A DNA stretch of 64,000 bases, taken from assembly GCA_014898415.1 (NCBI GenBank), contig RCTD01000031.1, forward strand, positions 124,001 to 188,000, in the 5' to 3' direction. The stretch's first letter is position 1. Each line of letters starts with the position of its first letter. The notes below the pieces were generated by a model, which saw only the letters and a list, made by a program, of their open reading frames with translations, made no database searches and was not told where the DNA came from. This DNA is from Stromatinia cepivora (taxonomy: Eukaryota; Ascomycota; Leotiomycetes; Helotiales; Sclerotiniaceae). The position numbers and the translations under genes were made by a program. This document shows positions 12,113 through 23,472 of this stretch, one piece after another.

Positions 12113-13420
12113 ATGTCTTCACCCTATCCCTCAGATGCAGATCCAACAATGGCGCCCTCTCTCTCCCGCCTCGCATTCTACACCAGCAATCTAAACTCCT
12201 TCCTCTCCTCCTCCTCCACCTTCTGCATCCTCCGTTCCCTATCTCCACCCATATCACTTCCTTACACCCCTCCAACACCTAAAAATCTCACTTCAATAAC
12301 CTTCAACACATACGACCCTTATCCAGGGCCCTTATACCCTCCTTCTGACAATAAACACAAAACCGAACCTTCAAATCATTCAAACCAAAACAACTCCGAT
12401 TCCAACTCCTCCCAAACCCTCTACATCCTCGATTCATCCTTCAATCCACCTACCCTCGCACACGCACACATCTGTCTCTCCGCTCTACGCGATCACTACA
12501 CATCCGATTTACGACATACCAAAGCTCGATTATTATTATTGCTCAGTACACAAAATGCAGATAAAAAGATTAGCGGCGCAAGTTTGGAAGAGCGATTAGT
12601 TGGTATGGATTGTTTTGCTACTGATCTTTTGAGTACTTGGTTATATCCTCGTTCGAGTTATCGTTATACGGAAGGGAAAGTTAAGAGCGAGATAGATGGT
12701 AAATCTACAAGTGTGTCTGAGGTGGAAAATGAATCCGGAGATGAAGAATCCGCATCCGAAGATATGGAATCAAATTCTGATTCTGATTCCGAAGCACAAT
12801 CCACAACCTCCTCACCTCCTTCATCTCAAACCGGAATGCCTCCCAACTCACCACAATTCGACATAGACATAGCCCTAACCTCACTGCCCTACTTCCACTC
12901 TAAATCCGCCGCCATCGAAGCCTCCACCCTCTATCCCCAGGGAACAACCCATATCCATTGCACTGGCTACGACACACTAATCCGAGTTCTAAACCCCAAA
13001 TATTACCCACCAATCCACGATCTCACCCCCTTAATCCCCTTCCTCTCATCCCACAAACTGCGCGTCACATATCGTTCCGATCAATCCCTCACCCTCTCAG
13101 ATCCAGACACCTATCTCTCAGCCCTCCCCACCCAACTCCCTACCTTGGGAGGAAAACGTGAATGGATAAGTGAAAAAAGAATATATATGGCGCCTGGTCT
13201 TGAAGGAGAAGAAATTAGTTCCACGAGGGTTAGAGCTGCGATTAAAAGTCTCAGCGCGCCGATTCCCCAGCGCAAGGGTGCGGGGAGTAAGAAACATAAA
13301 GGGAAGGGAAAGGGATCGGAAAAGAAAATTAAAGAGAGATTGAGGAAGTTTGTTGGTGAAAATGTGGGAAAGTGGATTTTGGGAGAGAAATTGTTTTGGT
13401 GGGAGGAGAAGAAGAGATGA
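12113..13420 (+). CDS. Pof1-like nucleotidyltransferase (NMN adenylyltransferase fold)
   Basis: Single exon, about 435 residues from the ATG at 12113; an internal ATG at 12149 (MAPSLS) is an alternative start. The Rossmann nucleotidyltransferase signature begins at about residue 105 (YILDSSFNPPTLAHAHI, the FNPxTxxH motif). The second signature is C-terminal, EEISSTRVRAAI, matching the ISSTxxR motif of NMNAT and CTP-transferases. An acidic Ser/Asp/Glu-rich insert sits in the middle and a Lys-rich stretch lies near the C-terminus. Length and motif spacing resemble yeast Pof1, described as an ATPase/nucleotidyltransferase linked to filamentation and protein quality control. True NMNAT activity (NAD synthesis) cannot be concluded from sequence. 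Confidence 0.82.
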   Translation: MSSPYPSDADPTMAPSLSRLAFYTSNLNSFLSSSSTFCILRSLSPPISLPYTPPTPKNLTSITFNTYDPYPGPLYPPSDNKHKTEPSNHSNQNNSDSNSSQTLYILDSSFNPPTLAHAHICLSALRDHYTSDLRHTKARLLLLLSTQNADKKISGASLEERLVGMDCFATDLLSTWLYPRSSYRYTEGKVKSEIDGKSTSVSEVENESGDEESASEDMESNSDSDSEAQSTTSSPPSSQTGMPPNSPQFDIDIALTSLPYFHSKSAAIEASTLYPQGTTHIHCTGYDTLIRVLNPKYYPPIHDLTPLIPFLSSHKLRVTYRSDQSLTLSDPDTYLSALPTQLPTLGGKREWISEKRIYMAPGLEGEEISSTRVRAAIKSLSAPIPQRKGAGSKKHKGKGKGSEKKIKERLRKFVGENVGKWILGEKLFWWEEKKR

Positions 13421-15209
13421 GGGGATGGAAATGCAGTGTGTGAATATGTAGGTGTAGGGTCGAAATGAATGTGTGATGGGCGATAGAATATGGGGGAACA
13501 TGAAGAAATTAATGTGATGAGGATATATAGAATTATTTCATAGATGATAATATCTCTGGAATCTAACCTAGCATTTAAAATTAGATAGTAATGGCCAACT
13601 TCACTCACTCCTATACAAAGAAACCCGCCACATGAGTAGAGTAACACTAGAAACCTCTCATTTCAATATGGACCTCTTTAAGCACTCAATACACCAAATA
13701 GAGTGAGTACTTATTCATCCGTAACTTCCTCTCTCCCTTCCTTCCATCATCCACCGCCTCCCCCATCCCCCCATCCTCTCCTCCTCCCCCATCCCCCCAT
13801 CCTCTCCTCCTCCCCATCCACCCACCAACATCTTTCTATTATCATTATTATTATACCAACCCTAAACCCAACCCAACTCAACACCTCCACCCCATTCACC
13901 ATTCCCCATACCCCATCCCCCGTACCCCAGAAATAAAACACAAAATAAAACACCAGCACCAAAACCAATGTTGCACCCCCTGACTCCTCCTCCCCTCTTA
14001 GAAAAGAAACCCCAGAATTAAAATTCCTCATATCTACCTATCTTCCTCCTCCCGCTGAAACGCCGACTTCCCGTTAAAAAGATAGGACTATTAACTAGAT
14101 CTAACCTATCGACCAATCAATCATCTATCTATCAAAAACACATATATAAATCTATCTATCAACCAACCTATCAATCAATCATCTATTTATCAAAAACCAT
14201 ATATATACAAATTTATATACAAATCCAATCCCCCCCTAATAATAAATCCCTTAAGATCTATACTATAAAACTTACTAAACTTTTAAAAAGCAAAGTTAAA
14301 AGTTAAAAGTCATCCAGCCAGCCAGTCAGTCATTTGGTTAAATATTTGATATAAATTATAGATTATAAATTTGACATACATACATTCGACACATACATAC
14401 GTACATTTGACATACATCTATCAATTCTCCATTCTCCATCCTTCAGCCCTATAGCCCTATAGCCCTACAACCCTATAACCATACACAGCCATACACAGCC
14501 GCAGTCACAGCCGCAGCACCTCACTAGGTAGGTAATTCACATTTACATTCACATTTACATTTACATTCCAGCATTTCAGATCTTTTTATTCTATTTCATC
14601 TCATTTTATTTTATTTCATCTCATCTCCTCCCATCTACATAACAAACAACATAGAAAACTACGATTGGTATTCAAAAGAAACTACCTAGGTATTTTCTTA
14701 TTCGCTTCACATCAACACAACACAACACTCTCCACCTTCTTTCCTTTCATTAGTTATCTCACTATCAAGGTAGGTATCAAACGCTAATGGTATTATACGC
14801 TAATGGTATCATGTCTATTCTATCTATACAATGAATGAACAATATATATTACCAACTTTTCATTCCCTACTTTCTCATCTAAGTACTAACTAGTACTGGG
14901 TAAACGTCGAACCCCTCGAGATTTCGTTCCCATGCTTCCATTTATATATCAACCTAACGCCATACCATTTATGCATTCTGGTGCTGTCCTCCGGTCAGTC
15001 CAGTCCAGTCCAGTCCAGTCCAGCTGATTCCAATCTTCCCTTTCATCGCCAAGAAGTGTGTACAAAAAAGGGATCATGGATCGTCCGTCCCTAAAGCAAA
15101 GAGCCAGAAACGCCCTTTTCGGCATAGAATGTATAAATAAGTCATCAATCCATTTCTCTTTCCACCGAGTCCATTAACATTATTTCCTTGACCAGATCGA
15201 ACTACACTC
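13421..15209. other. Low-complexity intergenic region
   Basis: About 1.8 kb between convergent genes. It has C-rich imperfect repeats at about 13750-13815 (CCTCTCCTCCTCCCC), ATCTATC/CAATCA repeats at about 14100-14200, CATTTACATT repeats near 14540 and a five-copy CAGTC array at about 14997-15022. No gene seen. Confidence 0.6.
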
Positions 15210-16808
15210 TCACAAAGTCCATATCAATTCCAACACACCATCAACATCATACATTCTCTTCCCCTCCTTATGATCTTTCCACCTCCAATCATCCTTCTTT
15301 CGAATATATGTTTGTCTAACCGTTCCATCGGCTTTTAATTCCGCTTCTGCTAAATCCCATGAACCTTTACGTCCAGTCTCACGAAGAGGAATTCGTTGAG
15401 GTCCAAACATAAAATCGAGATTCCACCCCGTTCCATCATCACCCAATGCATTGAATGTTCTCTCCATTTGGTGCAAGTTGAAATCAATACCCTTTGGATA
15501 ATGCGCAATGGACCAACCATTTGTCAAGATGAAGTCATCTTTGGTTTGAAATCTTTGGAGGAAACAATCTTCACCGCAAACTTGTTGAATCTTAGTGGAT
15601 TCAAAAACTTGAGCTTCATGCCACATTCCTCCCTTGAAATGATGAAGAGAAAGTGGTCGGATACCAGATTCATAGAAACCAGATGGGTCACCAACAATAT
15701 CCAATTGCCAAATATCATGAAGAACGGTCAGGCGGACTTCGGTGTTTTCGTATACACATTTTCTGAGAAGAATATCTCCTTGAGAACCCCAACCTGAGTT
15801 TGCTTCTTCGACTTTTTGTTTGGTACTGCATTGAGGGAAAAGATCTGTGATTGTTGCGGCCAATGGGATAGAGAAGAAAACTCCAGCTCCACCATAAGCT
15901 TGACTTCCATGACGTGCAAGACTACCGACATCTTCGGAAAGGTTTCCAATATATAAATCTTCACTGGCATCATATGTTGCCATTTTCTTGACGAGGGCGT
16001 CCATATTTGGGAAAAATGTATCGTCATCGCACATGACCAACCATTTTCGATGTTTTCTGGAGCTGTCGTTATATAAAGCTGGTAGAAGGGAGAAGTATCG
16101 TTCGGCCATTTCGATTTTACTATCTGCAGTGTAGACTTTCGCATCGATTCCATATGCTTTCAACATCTTCTTGATTTCATTGATTTCCTTATCCGAAGCA
16201 TCAACCAGTCGTAAGATCAATCCTCCTCCATTTGAATTTCCATGACCATCTGTCAACCAATGTGACCAGTCTAGCATAGGATTGATTTTTGGATCTGTGA
16301 TTCTCTTGAAGGTGGTTGAAATACCGAAGAGGAAATCAGTGGCATTTACGTCTGCAGGAATGGCAGACTTTGTGACTGGTACATCGAGTGGCTTTAAGCA
16401 TTTTGTAGTAGGTTTCATATCTTTTTCAATGTTGATTGTATCGAAGTATCGAGGGAATAAGTCTTCTTCGAGTTTAGTAATGGATTTTCGGTTAACATCT
16501 TGTCGATGATATCTAACTTGTCTGGAAGCATATTCAATTTTATCATCCAGACCGTATTTCTCTTTTAATTCGCGTAGATGAGTTGAATTGACGGCACAAT
16601 CTGGAGAGCCATTTTGTGTGGTAAGGATTTCTTGTGAACTTGGGGAAAGTTTCGATTGAATTTGATGAAATCTTTCTTGTGTAGGTCTTCCGGTGAGGAA
16701 GATGATTGCGAGGCAAATGGATGTGAATATTGCGATTCGGGTGAAAGGACTTCGAGAGTTAATTAACCTATTAGGTGATATTGAGGTACTGGTACCCATC
16801 ATACCCAT
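15210..16808 (-). CDS. DUF604/fringe-like glycosyltransferase (GT31-type), type II membrane protein
   Basis: Single exon, 532 residues from the ATG at 16808; the open frame extends upstream only through a TTG. Residues about 23-40 form one hydrophobic segment (IAIFTSICLAIIFL) after a short basic tail, a signal anchor typical of Golgi type II enzymes. The catalytic domain contains KWLVMCDDDTFFPNMD at about 256-270, whose DDD is the metal-binding DxD motif. It is followed by YIGNLSEDVG, YGGAGVFFS, GDILLRKC and HHFKGGMW, blocks shared with fringe-like beta-1,3-glycosyltransferases. Likely role: transfer of a sugar to a secreted or wall glycan in the Golgi. Donor and acceptor are not predictable. 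Confidence 0.85.
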   Translation of the reverse strand: MGMMGTSTSISPNRLINSRSPFTRIAIFTSICLAIIFLTGRPTQERFHQIQSKLSPSSQEILTTQNGSPDCAVNSTHLRELKEKYGLDDKIEYASRQVRYHRQDVNRKSITKLEEDLFPRYFDTINIEKDMKPTTKCLKPLDVPVTKSAIPADVNATDFLFGISTTFKRITDPKINPMLDWSHWLTDGHGNSNGGGLILRLVDASDKEINEIKKMLKAYGIDAKVYTADSKIEMAERYFSLLPALYNDSSRKHRKWLVMCDDDTFFPNMDALVKKMATYDASEDLYIGNLSEDVGSLARHGSQAYGGAGVFFSIPLAATITDLFPQCSTKQKVEEANSGWGSQGDILLRKCVYENTEVRLTVLHDIWQLDIVGDPSGFYESGIRPLSLHHFKGGMWHEAQVFESTKIQQVCGEDCFLQRFQTKDDFILTNGWSIAHYPKGIDFNLHQMERTFNALGDDGTGWNLDFMFGPQRIPLRETGRKGSWDLAEAELKADGTVRQTYIRKKDDWRWKDHKEGKRMYDVDGVLELIWTL

Positions 16809-19470
16809 AGTGAATCTGGGAGATGGAAATTTGTACAAACCAGTAACACAACTTTCTCTATGACGTTAATGATCGGAAGAGTGGCGAGAAGGAGTAATGA
16901 GGAGAAGTTGAAGAGAGTCGAGGGGAATGAGAGGTGGGAGAAAGAGAGATAGATGTAACGACAGTTGTTCTTCTTGAGAAGAAATTGACGAGGTAAATAC
17001 AAGAATCAAAGAGAGATAAATGTAGGAAAGAGAAACGAGAGGTAGAGAAGAAGGTTGACGGGTAGGGTAGATTTAAGAAATGAACTCAAATCCCCAAAAA
17101 GAAGGAAACTTGAGCTAAGATAAGCTTGAGATTTCGATATGCAGCTACCCTAAACATTTACGGGGAACGATGAACCTTGTAAAAAGTACAGTAATTGTTA
17201 CTAGTGTAATAATAAATGGAGGATAATGAATCTGGATAATCTTGACTCTTGTATGTAAAGAGGAGGATGATGAATAGGTGGATAATATTTGAATTACTCG
17301 TAACCACCTACCATCTCATCTACCTTTTCTTTTCTCTCTTTTCTTCAAAGTCTTCCATCCTTATCTTCAACCAACCACACTATCAAAAATCAACAAAAAT
17401 ACCTAATTCAATATCTCGGATCAAAATTCCACTATAGTAGTACTCAAGTAATTAGTAATCCCGCTGTGAGATTTAGCTTGACTTTGAACTTTGAACTTTG
17501 AAACTTTGTTGGTGGCTTTCGAATTGCATAGTATCGTCAGGGATATTCTTGATTATCAACTCTCAATAAAGTTCAAAATGTCTCCTTAGTGCCGGGAAAA
17601 TGTGCCAGAAAAGTAAGAAATATACGGTTGGAGAGTACGCGGACAGTGGGGATGGAGACCCGGTAGACCTGGATACAATGAAATGTGTACGGAGAACGGT
17701 GTGTCTAGAAGTGCGTGGAACACAAGACGGTAGAGTATTTATTTATAGATTTGAGATGAGACTTGAAGGTAGTGAAGTCTAGATTGGGAAAATGTTTCGA
17801 TGTGAGGATATGATTTGTACCGTATGATACGAATAAATGAATCCCAGGTGGTTAGTTATGTCGTTGATACAAATAAAGCTTTTCCCTTCTATAACAATTG
17901 ATAATTACGGAGACATTTTTTATCTATATATTGCTGTTTTTCCTGTTTTTTGATATTGTTTTAAGAAACCCGAATAGATATTGAACTATTCCCTGTTAAA
18001 ATTTCGAATTTTGAAGATTTCGACGAAATTTCAACAATTTTATAATTTTAAAACTTTTAAAGATTCTGAAAGTTTTAATAGATTTTGAATAACTTTTAAA
18101 TAGATTCTTGAATAAAAAAATAAAGAATTTACAATACTTTAATCGATTGGTTTTCATCATATAGATTTTCAATCAATATAACGATATAATTAATTAAAGT
18201 CTTTATTTGTAAAGCAAACACGGTCATTTTTTGACGTGCTTTACAATACTTTCCCCATCAACCTCTGTAGGTACCGGGAGGAAAGTTAGACACACCGGGA
18301 ATCTATCTGGAGAAAATCCCTTCACCCCTCAAATGAACTTCGGCATTCTCCTCTTCTAAGCACCCTAGATAACAAATAGCAAAATCTTCAAGGTTTCTCG
18401 GCCATTCAACCCATCATACAAGGGCAAATCATTTCTTCAAAATTATCCACATTCCTTGCTCTTCTATGTTTTCTCTAACAAAATGAGCGTCATCTTCTAA
18501 TCTCCAACCTCGTAAAAGAAAAGATCTTCATTCAGCATTACTTTTAAGTCTATTTTTCCAGAAAGTGTCGCAACGCAACGGGCCGATCGAGAGTTTCAAC
18601 ATAGATCACTTACGTAGGATCCGGATGATCTTTTTTGATGAATCGAAAATTGAAACATAAAACGTCAGCAATGCGTGTGCTCTTGTAATTTGGTATTACT
18701 ACGGCTATTTGGCACAAAAATTGGTACAGTAATTTCTCTTAGAATCTTTCACTGAAGATGTGGAGTCGAGGCCCTAGAGATGGCTTCGGGAATGGCTTGA
18801 ATAAGGAATAGGGGTGAGATTGTGGTAATCTGGATTCTGTACCGAGGACTTGAGTAAAGAAAGGGGTTGTGGATTTGGGGCTGATAAGAATAATGGTATG
18901 GGGAAAATAGTAAGTGGTCCATCGGTATTGATATGATGTCCAAGGTCAAATGTAAACTTCTTCATTGTGTACCAAACTATATTATACTACTAGGCATGTA
19001 CAAGCAAGCCTGGCTGGCCCATCATGCACGATTCTGTACATTCTGGAGGTACGGAGTACAGCTTCAACGGGGAAGGGGAAGTCTCACTCTCCAGTGTCAC
19101 AAATTCTGAACCCATGCAGCATCAATCTTTTGGGGATAGATTGATCTCAGATGTTTGAAAATCATACGTTAGGTTACAATAGTGAGTTGAGATCAATTTA
19201 GAGTCAAACAGCTCAATTGTCAGATACCCTTCAATCTCTCTATTGAACAGCTCCAAGAAATAAAATGTTGCTTGATTCTGCCCTTTCAGCCCGCTTTTCC
19301 AAACTACCATCCGTATCTTTGCCTTATAGCCTCAATTTCTGCCTTATTGATCCCAGAGCTTCCACCTGTAGGTATCAAAATGCGCCCGCATTATTTACAT
19401 GGAGAAGTTCAATGTCAAGAAGAAATTCCCCCGCAAATAATAGACAAACATAAGTCTATTGAAATTCATC
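16809..19470. other. Intergenic region between divergent glycosyltransferase and palA
   Basis: About 2.66 kb. It includes the leaders of the two divergent genes, an AT-rich part at about 17900-18210 and unique sequence. Open frames (17600-17782 +, 18749-18965 -, 19122-19310 -) are short and unrecognised. One CCTGGC (a PacC-type hexamer on the minus strand) occurs at 19009-19014, which could be chance. Confidence 0.5.
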
Positions 19471-22377
19471 ATGTCTAGGCAAGTAGGCTTTTACCTTAAT
19501 TATCCTATTCTCACAAAAATCAAAAGCTAATCTATATATTAACAGTAATATCCTCTTTCTGCCATTTCGAAAGGCTACCAATCTATCATTATCAGAAGCT
19601 ATAAAGCAATACATATCCACCAAATATGATCAACATCCGGATATGTTTAGGCAAGACCTGGAGGTCATTGATGCTTTACGAAGAGATGCTATACATGTTA
19701 AGGAACCTCATACCAGTGGGATAAGGAAGATATCAGCATATGCGGGGCAACTTTCCTGGTTGGGGGGTAAATTCCCTATAGACGTATGTTAACCTGCTAC
19801 TTTTCCACAGATACATACTAAATTGCCATGACAGATTGGAGTGGAATTTTCATGGTATCTGGCTCTGGGTTACAATACCGAAAGACCTATCGTTCAAAAT
19901 AATCTCAAATTCGAACTCGCAAATATAATGTTCAACCTCGCGGCACTCTACTCCCAACTCGCTATGTCCGCGAATAGAGCAACTTCCGATGGTTTGAAAG
20001 TTGCTTGTAATAACTTTTCTCTTGCAGCGGGAGTTCTGAAACATCTCAAAGAGGAAATCATACCCGAACTACGCACTTCCCCTCCCGAAGATATGGATGA
20101 TAATACACTTGAATGTCTTCAATATCTCATGTTAGCACAAGCCCAAGAATGTTTTTGGGCAAAAGCTGTAAACGATGGATTTAAAGATGCAGTGGTAGCC
20201 AAACTAGCAGCGAAAGTTTCAGATCTATATTCGCAAGCTGGAGATTGGGGTATGAAGAGTGCAGCTATAAGTTCGGAATGGATACATCATTCATCAGTTA
20301 AACATCATCATTTTGCTGCTGCGGCGCAATATCGCATGGCTTGTCATTGTTTGGAGAAGAAACAATATGGGGAAGAGGTGGCAAGATTGAAGGATAGTCT
20401 TGTTTGTGCTGATGAGGGAATGAAAGAAGCGAAACATGTCAATAAACTGGTGTTAGGGCAATTACAAGCGTTGAAGCTTGCGGTAGCGGAAAATTTGAAA
20501 AGGGCTGAGAAGGATAATGATTTAATTTACCTCAGTAAGTTTTCTTGGATTTCTTCACTTGGTGACGCTCCGCTGGCCCTCCGGGGGCCACTGCCGTGGA
20601 GGCAGACTATTTGGTAAAACAAGTCAACTTTCGAGCACAGCGAGCTAATGGGAGCTTGGGGCTTGCCCTCATATACAACCAGATAAATAGCACCGTCGTA
20701 TTCATTTGAATTATAGCTAACATTTTAGATCCCGTACCGCCTAAGACCGAACTCAAAGTTCTTGAACGAGCAAATATGGTAATCTCTAAGGTCCCAAAAG
20801 AGATTTCGGAGCCCATGACTTTTCTCGGAGATCATAAAGAATTTGGACCACCTCTCTTCTCCAAACTTGTACCATTTGCCGTCCATGTAGCAGCTAGTAT
20901 TTACGAAGAACGCCGCGACCGAATTGTTAACAATAATATCATCGACGAACTTGAGATTTTAACCACCCGCATTCATGATACCCTTCGCTCCCTTAACCTT
21001 CCTGGCTCTTTACAAGCCCTCGAGAAACCTTTAGGTCTTCCTCCTACTCTACTTTCCCATGCGGAAGAACTTCGTCAAGCAGATGCTATTGGTCGTATTA
21101 ATCGATCCTTTTCCGATGCTGCAAAACTCAAGGCGTCAGATGAAGCTATATTTCTTGAGGCTAAAGAATTGTTGCAATCCGAAGCCTCCGAGAATGATCG
21201 CTTACTAAGAAAATTTGGAAGTGATAGATGGTCACGTTTAGATTCGCGGTCTGCATCCCCAAAGTTATATAAACAGGTCGATGAAATTGAAGGTTATTTC
21301 AAAAGCGCAGCCAATAGTGATCAAGTCGTTGTGGTAAAATTCCGCGAGTATGAATCTATTCTCCAGATTCTTACTAGTTCGGACCGCGATATTGGAAATT
21401 TTGTCCCTAGCTCTCGACGAGTTAACATACCACCAAATCTCGAAGGGGAAGTATCGAAACTTAGGAATTCCTTGAACGAAATCTCAAGATTAGAAAGCAG
21501 AAGGAGGAGAAAAATCGAATCATTAAGAGAAAAGGCAAAGAAAGATGATATAAATCATAGCATTCTAACCGAAGCCGCTCGTCTGGAACGAGAATACCCT
21601 TCCACCCCTGTTGTTCCCGCACATTTTGAAGATTTTTTCGAGAAACGCCTCTCCCATAACTACGACACGGATCTCGCATCCATTAAGTCCGAATCAGAGG
21701 AACAAGAAAAACTTCTACAACAATTACAAAAAGCGAATGCATCATTTATTAAGGCTAGAGCAGGAGATACAAGTACGAGGGAAAGAGAACAAGCATTACA
21801 GAAACTGGAAATGGCCTATTATAAGTATAAAGAAATAGTCAACAATGTGGACGGGGGACGAAAGTTCTACAACGATCTTGCGAAGATAGTAGGAAGGTTC
21901 AGAGATGGTTGTAAATCTTTTGTAGCGGAAAGGAGAGAGGAGAGTAGGAGAATGGAGGCAGATTTATCGATGCCATTGGCGCCGATGAGTTCTTTGAGTT
22001 TACATCATCCGCAACCAGTTGTTCATCATGCGCCGCCCCCTCCACAACCACTTATTCCAGTTCAAATGCAAGGTCAAGGGCAGGAAGTACAAAGTCCGAG
22101 GAGAGAAATGAGTCCGATTCAAGCGCCGGTTCCGCAAAGAGCGAGTTTGCAGAGTACACCGGTTAATGTTGGTGGAGTGGGTGGGATACCTGTGGTAGGA
22201 GGAATGCCTGGCGCGTTTGGTGGTGGGACTTGGAACCCGGAGTTGGGGATTAAATTTGGGGGTGGAGGTGGAGGAGCGCAGAATTCGGAGGGTGCACCTG
22301 GACCTGGGCCATCACAAACACAGACACAGCCGAAACAAACGACTTGGGATCCGAGTGCTGGGTTGAGATTTGGGTGA
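19471..22377 (+). CDS. palA: pH-response protein PalA/Rim20 (BRO1 domain)
   Basis: Four exons: 19471-19478 (only 8 nt), 19546-19783, 19835-20534 and 20729-22377; about 864 residues. Intron 1 (67 nt) begins GCAAGT, a GC-AG intron; this join gives MSSNIL..., matching the conserved start of the family, whereas a GT donor would not keep frame. Introns 2 and 3 are 51 and 194 nt. The BRO1 domain covers about 1-380, with blocks FSWYLALGYNTERP, KFELANIMFNLAALYSQLA and AQAQECFWAKA. A helical V-domain (about 400-690) and a Pro/Gln/Gly-rich tail follow. PalA/Rim20 binds YPxL motifs in PacC/Rim101 and ESCRT-III Snf7 on endosomal membranes to permit PacC cleavage at alkaline pH (family knowledge). Confidence 0.95.
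20535..20728 (+). other. Unusually long, GC-rich intron 3 of palA
   Basis: 194 nt (GTAAGT...TTTAG) where the other palA introns are 51-67 nt. Near 20571-20587 it carries a palindrome-like TGGCCCTCCGGGGGCCA core, followed by GCCGTGGAGGC, far more GC-rich than its neighbours. It may be an inserted, structured intron sequence. Splicing is required, since the joined codons give LIYLN-PVPPKTELKVLERAN. Confidence 0.6.
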
Positions 22378-23472
22378 GTTGGGACCATGTGTGTGTATAA
22401 AAGGGAGAATAGAGAGGAAGGTTGGGGTGGATATTCATGTGGAATGGTATGGTATGGGATGAGATAGGATGGGAAATATGTCCTGTATGTACTCTGTATA
22501 CCATCTCACAGTATTATGCTCTTGCAAGAAGTACTGAAGAATACATACATATAAATTAGCGAACGTATGAAGTATGTCCAAGAAAGGAGTGTGAGATGAG
22601 ATGTGAGATGTGAGATATTGAGGTGCGTGATTGCGGGTATGGGATGTATGGATGGATGGATGGATGGATGGATGGATGGATGGATGGATGGATGGATGGA
22701 TGGATGGATGGATGGATGGATGGATGGATGGATGGATGGATGGATGGATGGATGGATGGATGGATGGATGGATGAAGAGATGAATCAAGAGAAGAAAGAA
22801 CAGAGTTGAATCATGAATTCTATTTGCATGCAGAGAATTTCTGTTTACATGCACGTTTGCACACTCGCTGAGAAGCCAAGTAATAATAAGTATAGATAAA
22901 AAAACGCTGTATTGATCGATCAACCGGGTCATTCCTCCCGATCCCATCTATTCCATCGCTGCTACAATCCATAAGTACCTATGAAATGTATTCCGACTGG
23001 AGCAAACCATCCACACATACATACATAGTACCAATACTACCAATACTACCACACTACCAAATGTAAAAGTACGTGACATGAAATACTACTCCAATCCAAT
23101 CACGCTCTGCTGTATCGATTCCCCCTCTCTCTTATTTATTCATTATCCACTTCTTTCAATCCACTTTCTTCAAACAAAAGTCAAGCAATAAACAAATGTC
23201 GTAATTCATATCCATCCATCCATCCATGATATAATATCCTATCCATCCCAAAGCAAGTGAACAAGTACCCCAAGCCATCAACTCCAAGTGCTCGTATCGT
23301 GTTGATCAAAGAACCTACTCCGAAAATAGACGAACGCCCAGAATCCTCATCCGTTTCTGCATGGTAATGAAGCCAGAGAACTCCTGCTGAAATGAACAAC
23401 AAGGTATAGACAGAACCCTCCCTCAAGCACATGAAATCAAATCACCTCCTAACTTTAACCACAACTCAGAAC
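22378..23472. other. Spacer between convergent palA and TCP11 genes
   Basis: About 1.1 kb with a long ATGG microsatellite, AT-rich DNA and the 3' ends of both genes. The 83-codon minus-strand frame at 23181-23432 is unrecognised and probably lies in the 3' UTR. Confidence 0.6.
22648..22774 (+). repeat. ATGG tetranucleotide microsatellite
   Basis: About 31 uninterrupted copies of ATGG/GGAT over 127 bp. It makes open MDGW and HPSI repeat frames on both strands that are not genes. It would be a highly length-polymorphic locus. Confidence 0.97.

Noticed and set aside
22435..22947. HPSI/MDGW repeat ORFs
   Set aside because: Translation of the ATGG microsatellite.
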